From Maratus speciosus (taxonomy: Eukaryota > Arthropoda > Arachnida > Araneae > Salticidae): a stretch of 64,000 nucleotides of DNA. The stretch covers positions 284,280,083 through 284,344,082 of the forward strand of contig OZ010799.1 in assembly GCA_963932465.1 (NCBI GenBank), read 5' to 3'. A program made the position numbers and the translations under genes. The notes below the pieces were generated by a model that was not told the origin of the DNA, ran no database searches, and saw only the letters and a program-made list of their open reading frames with translations. Shown here one piece after another: positions 32,210 to 41,441 of the stretch (the stretch's first letter is position 1; every line of letters begins with the position of its first letter).

Positions 32210-32430
32210 AATAATTATTTTATGGTATAAATACCGAGTTTGTACTGAAAAACTATGATTTTATGGTATAAATACCGTTTATAATCGAAATGGCATATAT
32301 ACTGTTTTCTTACGCTTAATATACCTTAGAAATACGGTACTCATACCGTAAAGAGTGAAAACGGTACAAGTACCGTAAAATTTACGGTACATCTACTGAA
32401 ATTTTACGAAAATTTTTTACAGTGTAGTAA
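32210..32430. repeat. Second ACGGTA/TACCGT palindromic-motif cluster
   Basis: Contains ATGGTATAAATACCG (twice), ACGGTACTCATACCGTAA, ACGGTACAAGTACCGTAA and ACGGTACATCTACTG, spaced about 30-45 bases, ending AAAATTTTTTACAGTGTAG. This matches the inverse start of the 6525-6881 array. Confidence 0.65.
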
Positions 32431-32828
32431 ACAATTATATCAAAGTGTTCAGAAAAGATAGGAGTTTAACATCTAAAAAATTGAAGCTTTAAGAGCCCTG
32501 AAACCCCTTAAATAATTACATTGTAAGAAACAACAGTGTTAAAAATCGACAGCAAGCTGTCGGGTCATTTGACCGGTTTTTAACCTTTCTACCCTGTTGA
32601 AATTTTACTCAACATTTAATAAAAACATTCATACCAGAATTATCTTTAAAAACTTTTTAATTTATTTATTTATGTCAGCTTTTGGTGACTTTTATTTATA
32701 TTACTTTACGAAAATATTTCTGGTTCGAATGGAATGAAATGAATTATAGAAATGGGTCGATCAGACCCATTCAGGGTAGGAGGGTTAAGATGACAGTTAC
32801 TTGACCATTTTATTCAGCGCATCTTACC
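32431..32828. other. Unassigned stretch with hairpins
   Basis: CGACAGC-AAG-CTGTCG lies near 32550, and ATGGGTC-GATCA-GACCCAT at about 32752-32770. TTTCTACCCTG (32588) and CAGGGTAGGAGGGTTAA (32773) might be ends of a small element. No gene. Confidence 0.4.
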
Positions 32829-32994
32829 CAGCGTTCGCACGCTATTAAGCCACGCCCCATTTTGTAAGGACTCTACCATCAGTATTATAAAGATCATTTT
32901 CTTCTCGATTCATTAGCTAGGAGAAAGTTTTATGCGATTAATGGTGGTAGAGGCCTTACAAAATAGGGCGTGGCTTAATAGCATGCGAAACCTG
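32829..32994. mobile_element. Palindromic MITE (GCGTGGCTTAAT family), copy 1
   Basis: CAGCGTTCGCACGCTATTAA-GCCACGCCCC at the left is mirrored by GGGCGTGGCTTAAT-AGCATGCGAAACCTG at the right. TTGTAAGGACTCTACCA also mirrors TGGTAGAGGCCTTACAA. The 166-bp unit can fold along almost its whole length. A second copy is at 63451-63618. Confidence 0.8.
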
Positions 32995-33969
32995 TGAACA
33001 TATTATTGACACTATTACAGTCAAGATAACGTTAAATTACGGTTCTGAAGCCGTTTTCTACAAAACGCTTGGATGACTGGGCAGTTTGCGGCAAATATTA
33101 AACAGTGCACAGTAATATGTTTAATTAGCAGAATTTTGATTAACTCTGAAAAAAAAATATTAATCGCTTTGAAAAATTCTCGCACAAATTAAAATTTAAC
33201 AATTATGTGAGTGAAGGTTAAAAAAAACAAAAAAAAACATAGATTTATAAATAAAGGCGTTTAATGAAAAAAAAATTACTTGAAGAATATTGAATATAAA
33301 TGCTGCTGGAATTAGGTACAAATCCTAGATGAATTCATGTATCTCTGCCCGACGTTAAGTATTGGACTTCAAGCTGATATTTAAGACATGATAAATGTGT
33401 AAATTTTCGCACATTAAGAAATACTAATAAAAGAACTTGCTGTTTACCACAAACTATATATATATATAATCAAAGGCCTTATATGAAATTCATTATAATT
33501 ACTTTTAAAATATTCAAAGAGTTTGTTTCTTGTAGTTAAAGAGAGCAAGCACTAATTTTGTTGTCTAAGAAAATATTTCTAAAATATTCTAAAATATTTA
33601 TATTCGAAAATATTTATTCAACTTCAAACACCTCCTTTATTTACATAAATTAAATTCAATTCTGAAATTATAAAACGTTTTGAACGCAAAATAATTTGTG
33701 AATAAAACTCCTTCCGGACATACAATTTTTCCGAATATTAACTTAATAACATAGAACTGCGTTTAGGAAGTTTACACTACTTTTGTTTTTACTGTTTGTA
33801 TTTATCATTTCAACTGTTATAATGTGAAAGATAAATATAATTGTACTAAATTCCAATAAAATTTTATGGAGTAAAACCAGTTTATGTAATGTGGGAGTAT
33901 GTTGTTTATTTATTCAATGAAAAGCTTTGTCAATATCGAAATGTAAGATTTTGAGGATGTGTTTAATTG
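32995..33969. other. Non-coding A+T-rich stretch
   Basis: No gene or repeat is recognised beyond A-runs and a (TA)n tract at about 33459-33469. Confidence 0.4.
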
Positions 33970-33971
33970 TA

Positions 33972-35026
33972 CAGTCGTGAGAAAAAAAAGTAAACACCCC
34001 CTAGTAACTCCTCCACAAATTATTGTAGAAGAAAATTACTGGTACCGAACGATTGGAAATAATGTCTAGTTTTAAGTGATGAATATAAAATTTGCTTAGG
34101 GGGCCATCTACATATTAAAACGAACCATAACTTTGTATTTTTCAATAGCAGTACACAATTCTGACAGCATAAATTAACTCTACACCTTTCAAATAGTCTA
34201 AAAACAAATTTTCATGCAATTCCTACCATAAGTTCCTAAGAAATTAAATATTTTAAAACAAGCGTATTTTAAGGGCTATATCCAAATTGAAGTTGGGTAC
34301 TAGATTGTTAACCGAGAGAGCTCCCATATTGATCAAGGCACCTTAAGCGGTCAATTAAGCCTGTTAGATTACAGGATAGTAAAATAAATTTCAAAATATT
34401 TAGTCACTTCTATCATAGACAGCCCCTTAAACCATCATTTTGCCGTTTTTTAAGCATAATTTGAAAACTACTTGGAAGAAAAATGTGAAATTTTGGATTT
34501 CCATAAAGCAGGACTCAATAAATCTCAATCCATCAAAAAAATTGTAGGTTGCAATTCATAATTTTTTTAAATATTAATTTCATAATTCATAATTCATAGC
34601 AGAAAATTATAAAAATTGCAAATTCAACGTATTTATGTTTGGGTGTATCAGTATTATTGCTACACAAAAAATTAGAACATTAGGATCATAATTTCAGAAG
34701 TTATAAATAAAAATATGAAAATGTAATTTAACATTAGAAGCATTAAATTTTGAATGCTTATAATTCAAAAACTTATCATTTAAATGACTTGAAATTCGGT
34801 GTCTAGGCATAGTTTGAACCAAAGATTTGAAATATCTCGTTAAAATTGGATATTGCCTTTGAAAAAAATGAAGTTTGGATTCGTTTTAATAAGTAGATGG
34901 TCCCCTAAGCAAATTTTATATACGTGATTTAAAAGTAAACTTTATTTCCAATCGTTCGGTACCAGTAACTTTCGTCTACGACAATTTGTTGAGGAGTTAG
35001 TCGGGGGTGTTTACTTTCCACGACTG
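33972..35026. mobile_element. 1.05-kb TA-flanked element with long inverted ends (family M), copy 1
   Basis: CAGTCGTGAGAAAAAAAAGT faces the inverse of CAGTCGTGGAAAGTAAAC, with TA on both sides (33970-33971 and 35027-35028). The inverted ends extend about 180 bp and include GTACCGAACGATTGGAAATA and TTTGCTTAGGGGGCCATCTA. The interior has no transposase. CAGT ends plus TA suggest a Tc1/mariner-type non-autonomous element. Copy 2 is at 52933-54006 and a truncated copy at 55865-56215. Confidence 0.85.
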
Positions 35027-35320
35027 TACCATAAATTTTTAAAAGAATTGTGTGCCTTTTTTTTATCACAGAAAGATATCACAAATTGATGAAAAAACAA
35101 ACTGATTTATGAATTATGCAATTTAAATTATAAATAGGACTTTTCTAATAGTATATGGTGGAGGGAGATGTCTTGAAAATTCAAACGAGTGTACGCACCT
35201 TCGCTTTCATATGCATATAGTATATGCATATTGGATATAGAGAAATAACGCCTATATAGAAATAAATTTTTTATCTTGAGATATTTTTACAGAAAACAAA
35301 TAAATCGACTGTACATATAG

Positions 35321-35770
35321 CGGGTGCCTTAAAAATGACTGATGGACTTTAAAACTCAATAACTTGCAAACGGTGACACTTATTAAAAATATTCTTGCAG
35401 ACGGGTTATGTATGATGTCAGGAGTTTTTTACAGTGATTCTTGATTTTATTTCGAATTTCAAACAATAGATGGTGCTGATAGCAATAGGTGCTCTGTCCA
35501 GAGCCGATTTTTGGTACTTCGGGATCCATTCAATACTATTTAATCTCCTTTTTTCGCATGGAGGAAGAGAGAGGCCAAAAAATCGAGCCTGGATTTAGCG
35601 GTTATTGTTTGCAACGCCATCAATCGATGCTATTTCTAACTAAAACTGAGATTCGCAGCATAAAAACTCCTGACATCTTGTATAACACTCCTGCAAGAAT
35701 TTTTTAAATATCTGTCACCGTTTGCAAGTTATTGAATTTTAAAATCCATTAGTCATTTTTGGGAAACCCG
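35321..35770. mobile_element. Foldback element with CGGGTGCC/CGGGTTTCC ends
   Basis: CGGGTGCCTTAAAAATGACT at the left faces the inverse of CGGGTTTCCCAAAAATGACT. The arms continue through CAATAACTTGCAAACGGTGA and GATGTCAGGAGTTTTT for about 200 bp each. The spacer has GGAGGAAGAGAGAGGCC. The 72-codon frame across the middle is a shadow of the palindrome. Both flanks are TA-rich, so the target duplication cannot be read. Confidence 0.7.
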
Positions 35771-35771
35771 G

Positions 35772-35957
35772 TATATATATATGTGTGTGTGTGTGTGTTT
35801 GTGTGTATTTCTTAAGCTAAAGGAACTTCGATTTTCTTTTTCATTAAAAGGCCGGAGACTTCCAAAAATAGACTTTTTAGAAAAGTTCGTATACTTTACA
35901 ATCCTGTGTATATATATGTGTGTGTGTGTGTGTGTGCGTGTGCGTGTGTGTTTTCGT
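35772..35957. repeat. Two (GT)n microsatellites
   Basis: TATATATATGTGTGTGTG tracts start at about 35773 and 35908, separated by about 110 bp of unique sequence. They mark the 5' boundary region of the copia element. The cysteine/valine-rich frames here are translations of the GT tract. Confidence 0.8.
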
Positions 35958-36019
35958 ATTATGCATATATAATGTACAAACTATGCATAAAATTTATAGT
36001 TTGTATATTTTTGCAATAA

Positions 36020-36153
36020 TGATCTCGAAGCCGCAGCCGTCGTCCGACCTGTTAAAGGACTTGAAACAGCCCAGATCGCTGGTGGACGCATTAAAATTGT
36101 ATAATTTAGCTTTTAAGTATTCCCGGTGTCTTTGTAAGCGTTTAAAAACTTAA
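36020..36153 (+). CDS. Small open frame of unclear origin before gag
   Basis: From the ATG at 36020 the frame reads MISKPQPSSDLLKDLKQPRS, LVDALKLYNLAFKYSRCLCK, RLKT, then stop at 36153. Its composition (higher G+C, few A-runs) is unlike the flanks. It could be a captured host exon, a decayed piece of the copia element, or chance. No domain is recognised. The following codons already belong to the gag-like frame. Confidence 0.25.
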
Positions 36154-36154
36154 G

Positions 36155-36520
36155 CGAATTTGAACGAGTGCGCTGGCTGTCTTTTCCGTGAAGTATTAGA
36201 AGTAAATTAACAGATGAGTACAATAGAAGGGTCGAAAACACAGACCAGGGTGAAAATTCAACAAAAGCGTTTAAAACGCAGAAAAGATTTCCTAATGATA
36301 ACTTTTAAAAAGATAAACAGTGCACGTACTGCAAATTGTGAAATCACACGTACAGAGAATGTTGGCATTTGAAAAATCGAAACAATCACCCAAATACACA
36401 AAAACAACAACAAACATACAAAAACAAACATTACTCATCATCGTTGTGCTATCAACAATCTGATAACCAGATAGGAAACACTGACCGCGAATCAGTAGAA
36501 ATTATAGAACGGAAATAAAA
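36155..36520 (+). pseudogene. Copia-type gag remnant with zinc knuckle
   Basis: Only the last third of gag is recognisable. Around 36317-36372 the frame reads QCTYCKL, stop, NHTYRECWHLKN, which fits the CX2CX4HX4C zinc knuckle of copia gag with one in-frame TGA. The preceding sequence is frame-broken (LTDEYNRRVENTDQGENS is readable). The N-terminal gag part and a 5' LTR are not found upstream, where the (GT)n tracts begin. The element is therefore 5'-truncated. Confidence 0.65.
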
Positions 36521-38524
36521 CCAGATCAAGGCAGTGACGCAGCCTTTCTAATAGACAAAGCAGGAAAACAAACCTGGATTATTGATTCTGGTTCATCTTC
36601 ACATATCCTAAACAATAAAAATGAGTTTACTAAATTAAATGACACCGAAGAAACAACGGTCATAATTGCCAACGGCAAAACTCTAAATTCGCTAGGTACA
36701 GGAGAAACTACATTCACGACGAAAACATCCGATGGAGGTATAAATAAAATTACGTTGAAAGAAGTGTTGTATGTACCGGAGTTAGAATCTAATTTAATTT
36801 CAGTGAGTAAAGCCACAAAGAATGGGTATAAATTATTTTTTGATAAAGATCGATGCACGCTGTCCCGAAATGGGAAAATCTACTTAGAGGCAAAAATGAA
36901 AAATAACCTATACGAAGTTGAATTATTAGAAAATGCGGATAGGAATATAGTAAATATGGCATATGAATGCAAAAGTAAAGACTGCCTGGAACTTTGGCAC
37001 AAACGCCTAGGGCATAGAAATTACAATTCCATAAAGGAAATGGTTAAAGGTGATTTAGCCTATGGCATAAAATTAAATAATTGCAAACATGGAACAACAT
37101 GCGAAACATGCATACAAACAAAAACAAGCGATGCTCCCTATCCCAAAACAGTGTATAGAAACAAAACAGGTAGAGTACTCGATCTAGTGCACACGGACGT
37201 ATGCACAGCGATAGGAACCCCCACAATAGGCGGTAAAACAATGTTTGTAACTTTCATTGACGACTACTCTAGATTTACTGTAATATACTTATTAAAACAT
37301 AAAGATGAAGTACAGGATAAACTAATAGACTATATAGCTATGGTTCGAAACCAGTTCGGGATATATTCGAAAGCAATAAGATCGGATAACGGGGGAGAGT
37401 ACATAAATAGTGGGATAGAGGATTACCTAAGAAAAAGGGGCATTAAACATCAATTAACCGTGCCGTATTGTCCGAGCCAAAATGGCATTGCGGAGAGAAA
37501 AAATAGGTCGCTATTAGAAATGACTAGAAGCCTACTCAGAGAAGCAGATCTGCCACAAAGATTTTGGGGAGAAGCAATTAACACCGCGAATCATTTACAG
37601 AATCGCTTACCAACAAGATCGACAAATAAAACCCCATTTGAGCTATGGTTTAATGGCAAACCAAATTTACACTATTTGCGAACATTCGGATGCAAAGCTT
37701 ACGTATATGTGAATAAACAACATCGAGGAAAATTGGACGACAGGGCTCAAGAAGGGATTTTTGTAGGATACGATAACAACTCAAAAGGATATCGCGTATA
37801 CACTAAAGAAAATAAAATTGTAATTGGCAGAACAGTGAAATTCATAGAAAATAGCAAAATTAACCTAAAAGAAAATAAAGAGACAGAAAACTCATATGAC
37901 GACAAACATTACATTGAGACAGAGATAAACAACACAACCGAAGAACCAACCACGTCCAAACAACCGACCAATGAACCAAGACGATCTGAAAGATCGAACA
38001 GGGGGGTACCACCAGACAGATATGCCTGTTATGTAAAAAATGATGACATGACAGAACCCACTAGTTGGAATGAAATATTGGAAATAAATAATCCCAAAGA
38101 AAAGGAAAATTGGCTTAAAGCCACACAAGTGGAAATCAATTCGCTGAGACAACACAACACATGGGAATTAGTGGATCCTCCACCTAACAAAAAGGTTATA
38201 GGTTGCAAATGGATATTCAAAAAGAAATTAGACAGTTACGGAAACACTCAAAAGTACAAAGCCCGTTTAGTAGCCAAAGGGTTTAGTCAAAAATATGGGG
38301 AAAACTACGACGAGACTTTCGCCCCAGTAGTGTCACAAACAACTGTGAGAACATTTTTGACAGTAGCCGCACATAAGCAGTTGAACGTGCGACACGTAGA
38401 TATCGACACAGCCTTTCTCTACGGTGAGTTAGAAGACGAAATTTATATGAAACTACCGGAGGGGTACATTGAGAAAAACTCAGAAAACAAAGTGTGTAAA
38501 CTAAAAAATCGATCTACGGGCTAA
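36485..38524 (+). CDS. Ty1/copia pol, part 1: protease, integrase, RT N-terminal half
   Basis: The frame is open from 36485 (after a TGA at 36482) to the TAA at 38522-38524. Order: aspartic protease with IIDSGSSSH (36578-36604), the LYVPELESNLISVSKA segment after it, integrase zinc finger (WHKRLGH near 36990, CETC near 37100), integrase core with HTDV (37190), RSDNGGEY (37380) and GIAERKN (37486) supplying the D, D, E residues, the GCKAYVYV...GIFVGYDNNSKGYRVY region, then RT beginning KEKENWLKATQVEINSLRQ and KARLVAKGFSQK through DIDTAFLYGELEDEIYMKLP. Protease-integrase-RT order is diagnostic of copia rather than gypsy. At the A-run 38503-38508 the frame is lost and a stop follows; RT continues in another frame (38509 on). 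All key residues before the break are present, so the copy is young. Confidence 0.9.
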   Translation, partial: PRISRNYRTEIKPDQGSDAAFLIDKAGKQTWIIDSGSSSHILNNKNEFTKLNDTEETTVIIANGKTLNSLGTGETTFTTKTSDGGINKITLKEVLYVPELESNLISVSKATKNGYKLFFDKDRCTLSRNGKIYLEAKMKNNLYEVELLENADRNIVNMAYECKSKDCLELWHKRLGHRNYNSIKEMVKGDLAYGIKLNNCKHGTTCETCIQTKTSDAPYPKTVYRNKTGRVLDLVHTDVCTAIGTPTIGGKTMFVTFIDDYSRFTVIYLLKHKDEVQDKLIDYIAMVRNQFGIYSKAIRSDNGGEYINSGIEDYLRKRGIKHQLTVPYCPSQNGIAERKNRSLLEMTRSLLREADLPQRFWGEAINTANHLQNRLPTRSTNKTPFELWFNGKPNLHYLRTFGCKAYVYVNKQHRGKLDDRAQEGIFVGYDNNSKGYRVYTKENKIVIGRTVKFIENSKINLKENKETENSYDDKHYIETEINNTTEEPTTSKQPTNEPRRSERSNRGVPPDRYACYVKNDDMTEPTSWNEILEINNPKEKENWLKATQVEINSLRQHNTWELVDPPPNKKVIGCKWIFKKKLDSYGNTQKYKARLVAKGFSQKYGENYDETFAPVVSQTTVRTFLTVAAHKQLNVRHVDIDTAFLYGELEDEIYMKLPEGYIEKNSENKVCKLKNRSTG

Positions 38525-39621
38525 AACAGGCAGCCAGAACTTGGAACAAAAGAATAGAACAATCTCTAAAAAATTTAAACTTTCAACAAAGCACCGTGGA
38601 CTCATGTCTATATACACGAAAAGAAAACAAAACTTCAACTTACGTAATAGTGTATGTTGACGACATTTTGATAGGCGGTGAAAACGAAACGATTGAAGAC
38701 ATAATAAAATCTTTAAAGGAAGAATTTGCATTAAAGGACCTTGGGGAAGTAGCTCACTATTTAGGCATGGAAATAAAGAAATCAGAAAACGGGTATAAAC
38801 TGAATCAAAGACTAAAAATAGAAGAACTTGCAAGAAAATTTAATTTAGAAAACGCAAAACCTGTAAGCACTCCTATGGATGCCGGTTTTCACAAATTAGA
38901 AGACGAAGAAAATTTATTACCCAACAATACGAAATTCAGACAAGCGATAGGATCGTTGTTATATATAGGAACCACTACGCGTCCAGACATATCAGCCGCT
39001 GTTAACATACTCAGCAGAAGATGTGAAAATCCGCGCCTAAAAGACTGGAACGGTGTGAAACGCATAATAAGTTACCTGAACACTACAAAATCGTTAAACC
39101 TCACCTTAAACATAAGTCACAATCCACAACTCATCGGTTTTTCTGACTCCGACTGGGTGGGGGACACACGAACCAGAAAATCAACTACTGGAAACCTATT
39201 CATGTTGGGAAACAGTCCCATTCAATGGTACACGAAAAGGCAAAATTGCATTGCCTATTCATCGGCAGAAGCTGAATTTGTAGCTGCAGCTAGTGCAGGA
39301 CAGGAAATTGCCTGGCTGAGGAAATTATTAGCAGAACTGGACTTGAAACAAAATTTACCAGTAATACTGTATGAAGACAACCAGAGCGTCATCAAGATGG
39401 TGGAGAACGAAAAATTTTCAAAACGCACAAAACACATTGATGTGCGTTATCACGCGATAAAAGAGATGAAAGAAGACGGTATACTAGATCTTCGTTACTG
39501 CCCAACACAAGACATGACAGCAGACGCGCTGACCAAACCACTGGCCAAGCCTCAATTCCTGAAACATCGTGAATCCATGCAACTATTACCGGATGCATCT
39601 GAGATGGTTAAGGAAGGGTGA
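38509..39621 (+). CDS. Ty1/copia pol, part 2: RT C-terminal half and RNase H
   Basis: This frame picks up exactly where part 1 breaks (SIYGLKQAARTWNKRI) and runs open to the TGA at 39619-39621; the first ATG is at 38596. It holds the RT active site YVDDILI (38653), the DLGEVAHYLGMEI and KPVSTPMD segments, SLLYIGTTTRPDI, and the RNase H with DSDWVGD, STTGNLFMLG, SSAEAEFVAAA, YEDNQSVI and KRTKHIDVRYH, ending TADALTKPLAKPQF. The single frame break may be a real one-base loss or a sequencing error in a homopolymer. AAGGAAGGG just before the stop could serve as polypurine tract. Confidence 0.9.
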   Translation, partial: SIYGLKQAARTWNKRIEQSLKNLNFQQSTVDSCLYTRKENKTSTYVIVYVDDILIGGENETIEDIIKSLKEEFALKDLGEVAHYLGMEIKKSENGYKLNQRLKIEELARKFNLENAKPVSTPMDAGFHKLEDEENLLPNNTKFRQAIGSLLYIGTTTRPDISAAVNILSRRCENPRLKDWNGVKRIISYLNTTKSLNLTLNISHNPQLIGFSDSDWVGDTRTRKSTTGNLFMLGNSPIQWYTKRQNCIAYSSAEAEFVAAASAGQEIAWLRKLLAELDLKQNLPVILYEDNQSVIKMVENEKFSKRTKHIDVRYHAIKEMKEDGILDLRYCPTQDMTADALTKPLAKPQFLKHRESMQLLPDASEMVKEG

Positions 39622-40600
39622 TGGATTTATAACCCTCTCAGATATGAACAGTAAACTACTTTAGAAACATTATACAAGCAATAACTTTCAAGGACATAAC
39701 ACTTTAAAATACTTGAACTAATTTAGTAGCAGTAAATCAATTCATAATCATCTTAGATATTATTAACTGAGTTCAAAACAGGAAGCAATTCAAGAATACA
39801 AACATTTGAACACATAAATAAATACATTAAGTAATAATAAATCATTCTACAATAAACAAACTTTTCGATTATTGCTAAATCATCCTACTCAAGATAAACA
39901 ATGATATTAATATGTGAAATATGTTCGCGAAATTTGTTTTAATATCAACCCACGAATGCTGCAGCTGTCTAACGTCATCAAAAGAACTCTGACTCAAAAA
40001 AATCTCTTTTTATTATTAAGTTAGTTGCCCAATTTATCTCAAAAGAGAAACATGTGATATTTAATTTGTTGCTGCAAAAGGCAGCTGTTTGTAACGCATT
40101 AATTTAAAATGTAAAGTCAAAATTTTAATATAATTCTCTATAACGAAAGTGATCAAGTCTCAAGTGTGGATTAAATATAAATAATATAATACATTTAACC
40201 AACACATTTTGTTTTTAACAACACTTTAGCTTCGTAATAAATGGATTACCCACTGAAGTTAAAAATGTGCGCCAAGCCGAAAAATGAGGAATATTGCTGC
40301 TGAAGAAAGATAAAGGTAAGCAATTACCTATATTATTATATTAATTGTGTTTTAATGGCCAGAGTGATATCTATTTATTTATCTAAGTACTAGTGCGCGT
40401 AACCTGCTGTGCAGAGTAGAGGTGGCTTTTTGCCAACAGTATTGGCGTCTCCCAGCCCTCCCACCCTGAACACCGCCGAGAGATATAATTATATCGAAGC
40501 CACAGCGGTCGCCCAAAATCATAATAACTATATTATACTATATACTGTATATTTTTATATATCTGTTCTACATATCTCTGAATTCAAAACGTAAGTGTAT
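39619..40600 (+). mobile_element. Probable 3' flank/LTR of the copia element
   Basis: After AAGGAAGGG the sequence TGATGGATTTATAACC could start a 3' LTR. The next ~980 bp contain AATAAA-type signals (near 40232) and a G+C-richer block at 40390-40520. Since no 5' copy is present in the window, the LTR ends cannot be proven by comparison. Confidence 0.35.
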
Positions 40601-40797
40601 TCATTAAATTATGAATATTATATATTATTAACAAAAAATGATGAATTGTATTGTATAACAGTAATGTCAGCGGTTTAAAAGTTATTAAGTAACTTTGTAG
40701 TTGAGGAAAATTTTCAGCAAAAGCTGCCCTATCGCGAAATTCTATTTTAACACGTTGAGAAAAATTAAATAGTTGATTACACATTACTTAAGGGGGT

Positions 40798-41441
40798 CAG
40801 GGACGCAAAATTCTACTTTTTTATTTAGTGAGATATTGTATGAAATTTTTTTCTGAGATAGGTTTTAATATAATAAAAAATATTGCATCTAAAAAAAATC
40901 TGAAAAATATTAAATATTTAAAAAAAACTTAAATTTTAAAATTTTAAACATACTTAATTTTTGATATAACTCTGGTTGTACTTCCTCGATTTACAAAGTT
41001 TTTACACATTTGTTTTCAGGATTTCTTAAAATATTGATTATGAATTTTATAAAAAAAAATTAAGTAAAAAAATGAAGTTTTTTATGCGTGAGTTTTACAT
41101 TAATTAGCATATTTTCACAGTTATCACCCAAAATTAAAAATCCCTAAGAGAATTTGTTGGAAATACAGCATAAAATCTCTGTTTAAAATTTCATACATAT
41201 AACTTTCAAGGAACTTTAGATATATTCTTTTAAAGTTGACATCGTGAAAAAATTCATTCTGAGATAAATAAAGTTAATCAGAGGGCAGCTGATAAATCGC
41301 TTCTCAAGGCAAAAGGTGTTATATCTCTGGATCTAATGAAGATAAAAGCATGTAGTTTGCGGTATTTAACGCACAAAACTCAGTATTTTTTTAAGCCAAT
41401 AAAAAAATGCAATTTTTGAGTTTAGCCCCGGACCCGCTTAA
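40798..41441. mobile_element. TTAA-flanked MITE
   Basis: TTAAGGGGGTCAGGGACGC at the left faces the inverse of TTAAGCGGGTCCGGGGC. TTAA is at both outer edges (40798-40801, 41438-41441). The 644-bp interior is A+T-rich and non-coding. It resembles the ends of the 1049-3223 element. Likely piggyBac- or Kolobok-type, non-autonomous. Confidence 0.7.

Noticed and set aside
35781..36153. Cysteine/valine-rich frames near the GT tracts
   Set aside because: They translate (GT)n microsatellites. Only the part after 36020 was kept, with low confidence.
37044..38833. Several minus-strand frames of 60-110 codons inside the copia region
   Set aside because: They are antisense shadows of the pol gene, whose plus-strand frame carries all catalytic motifs.
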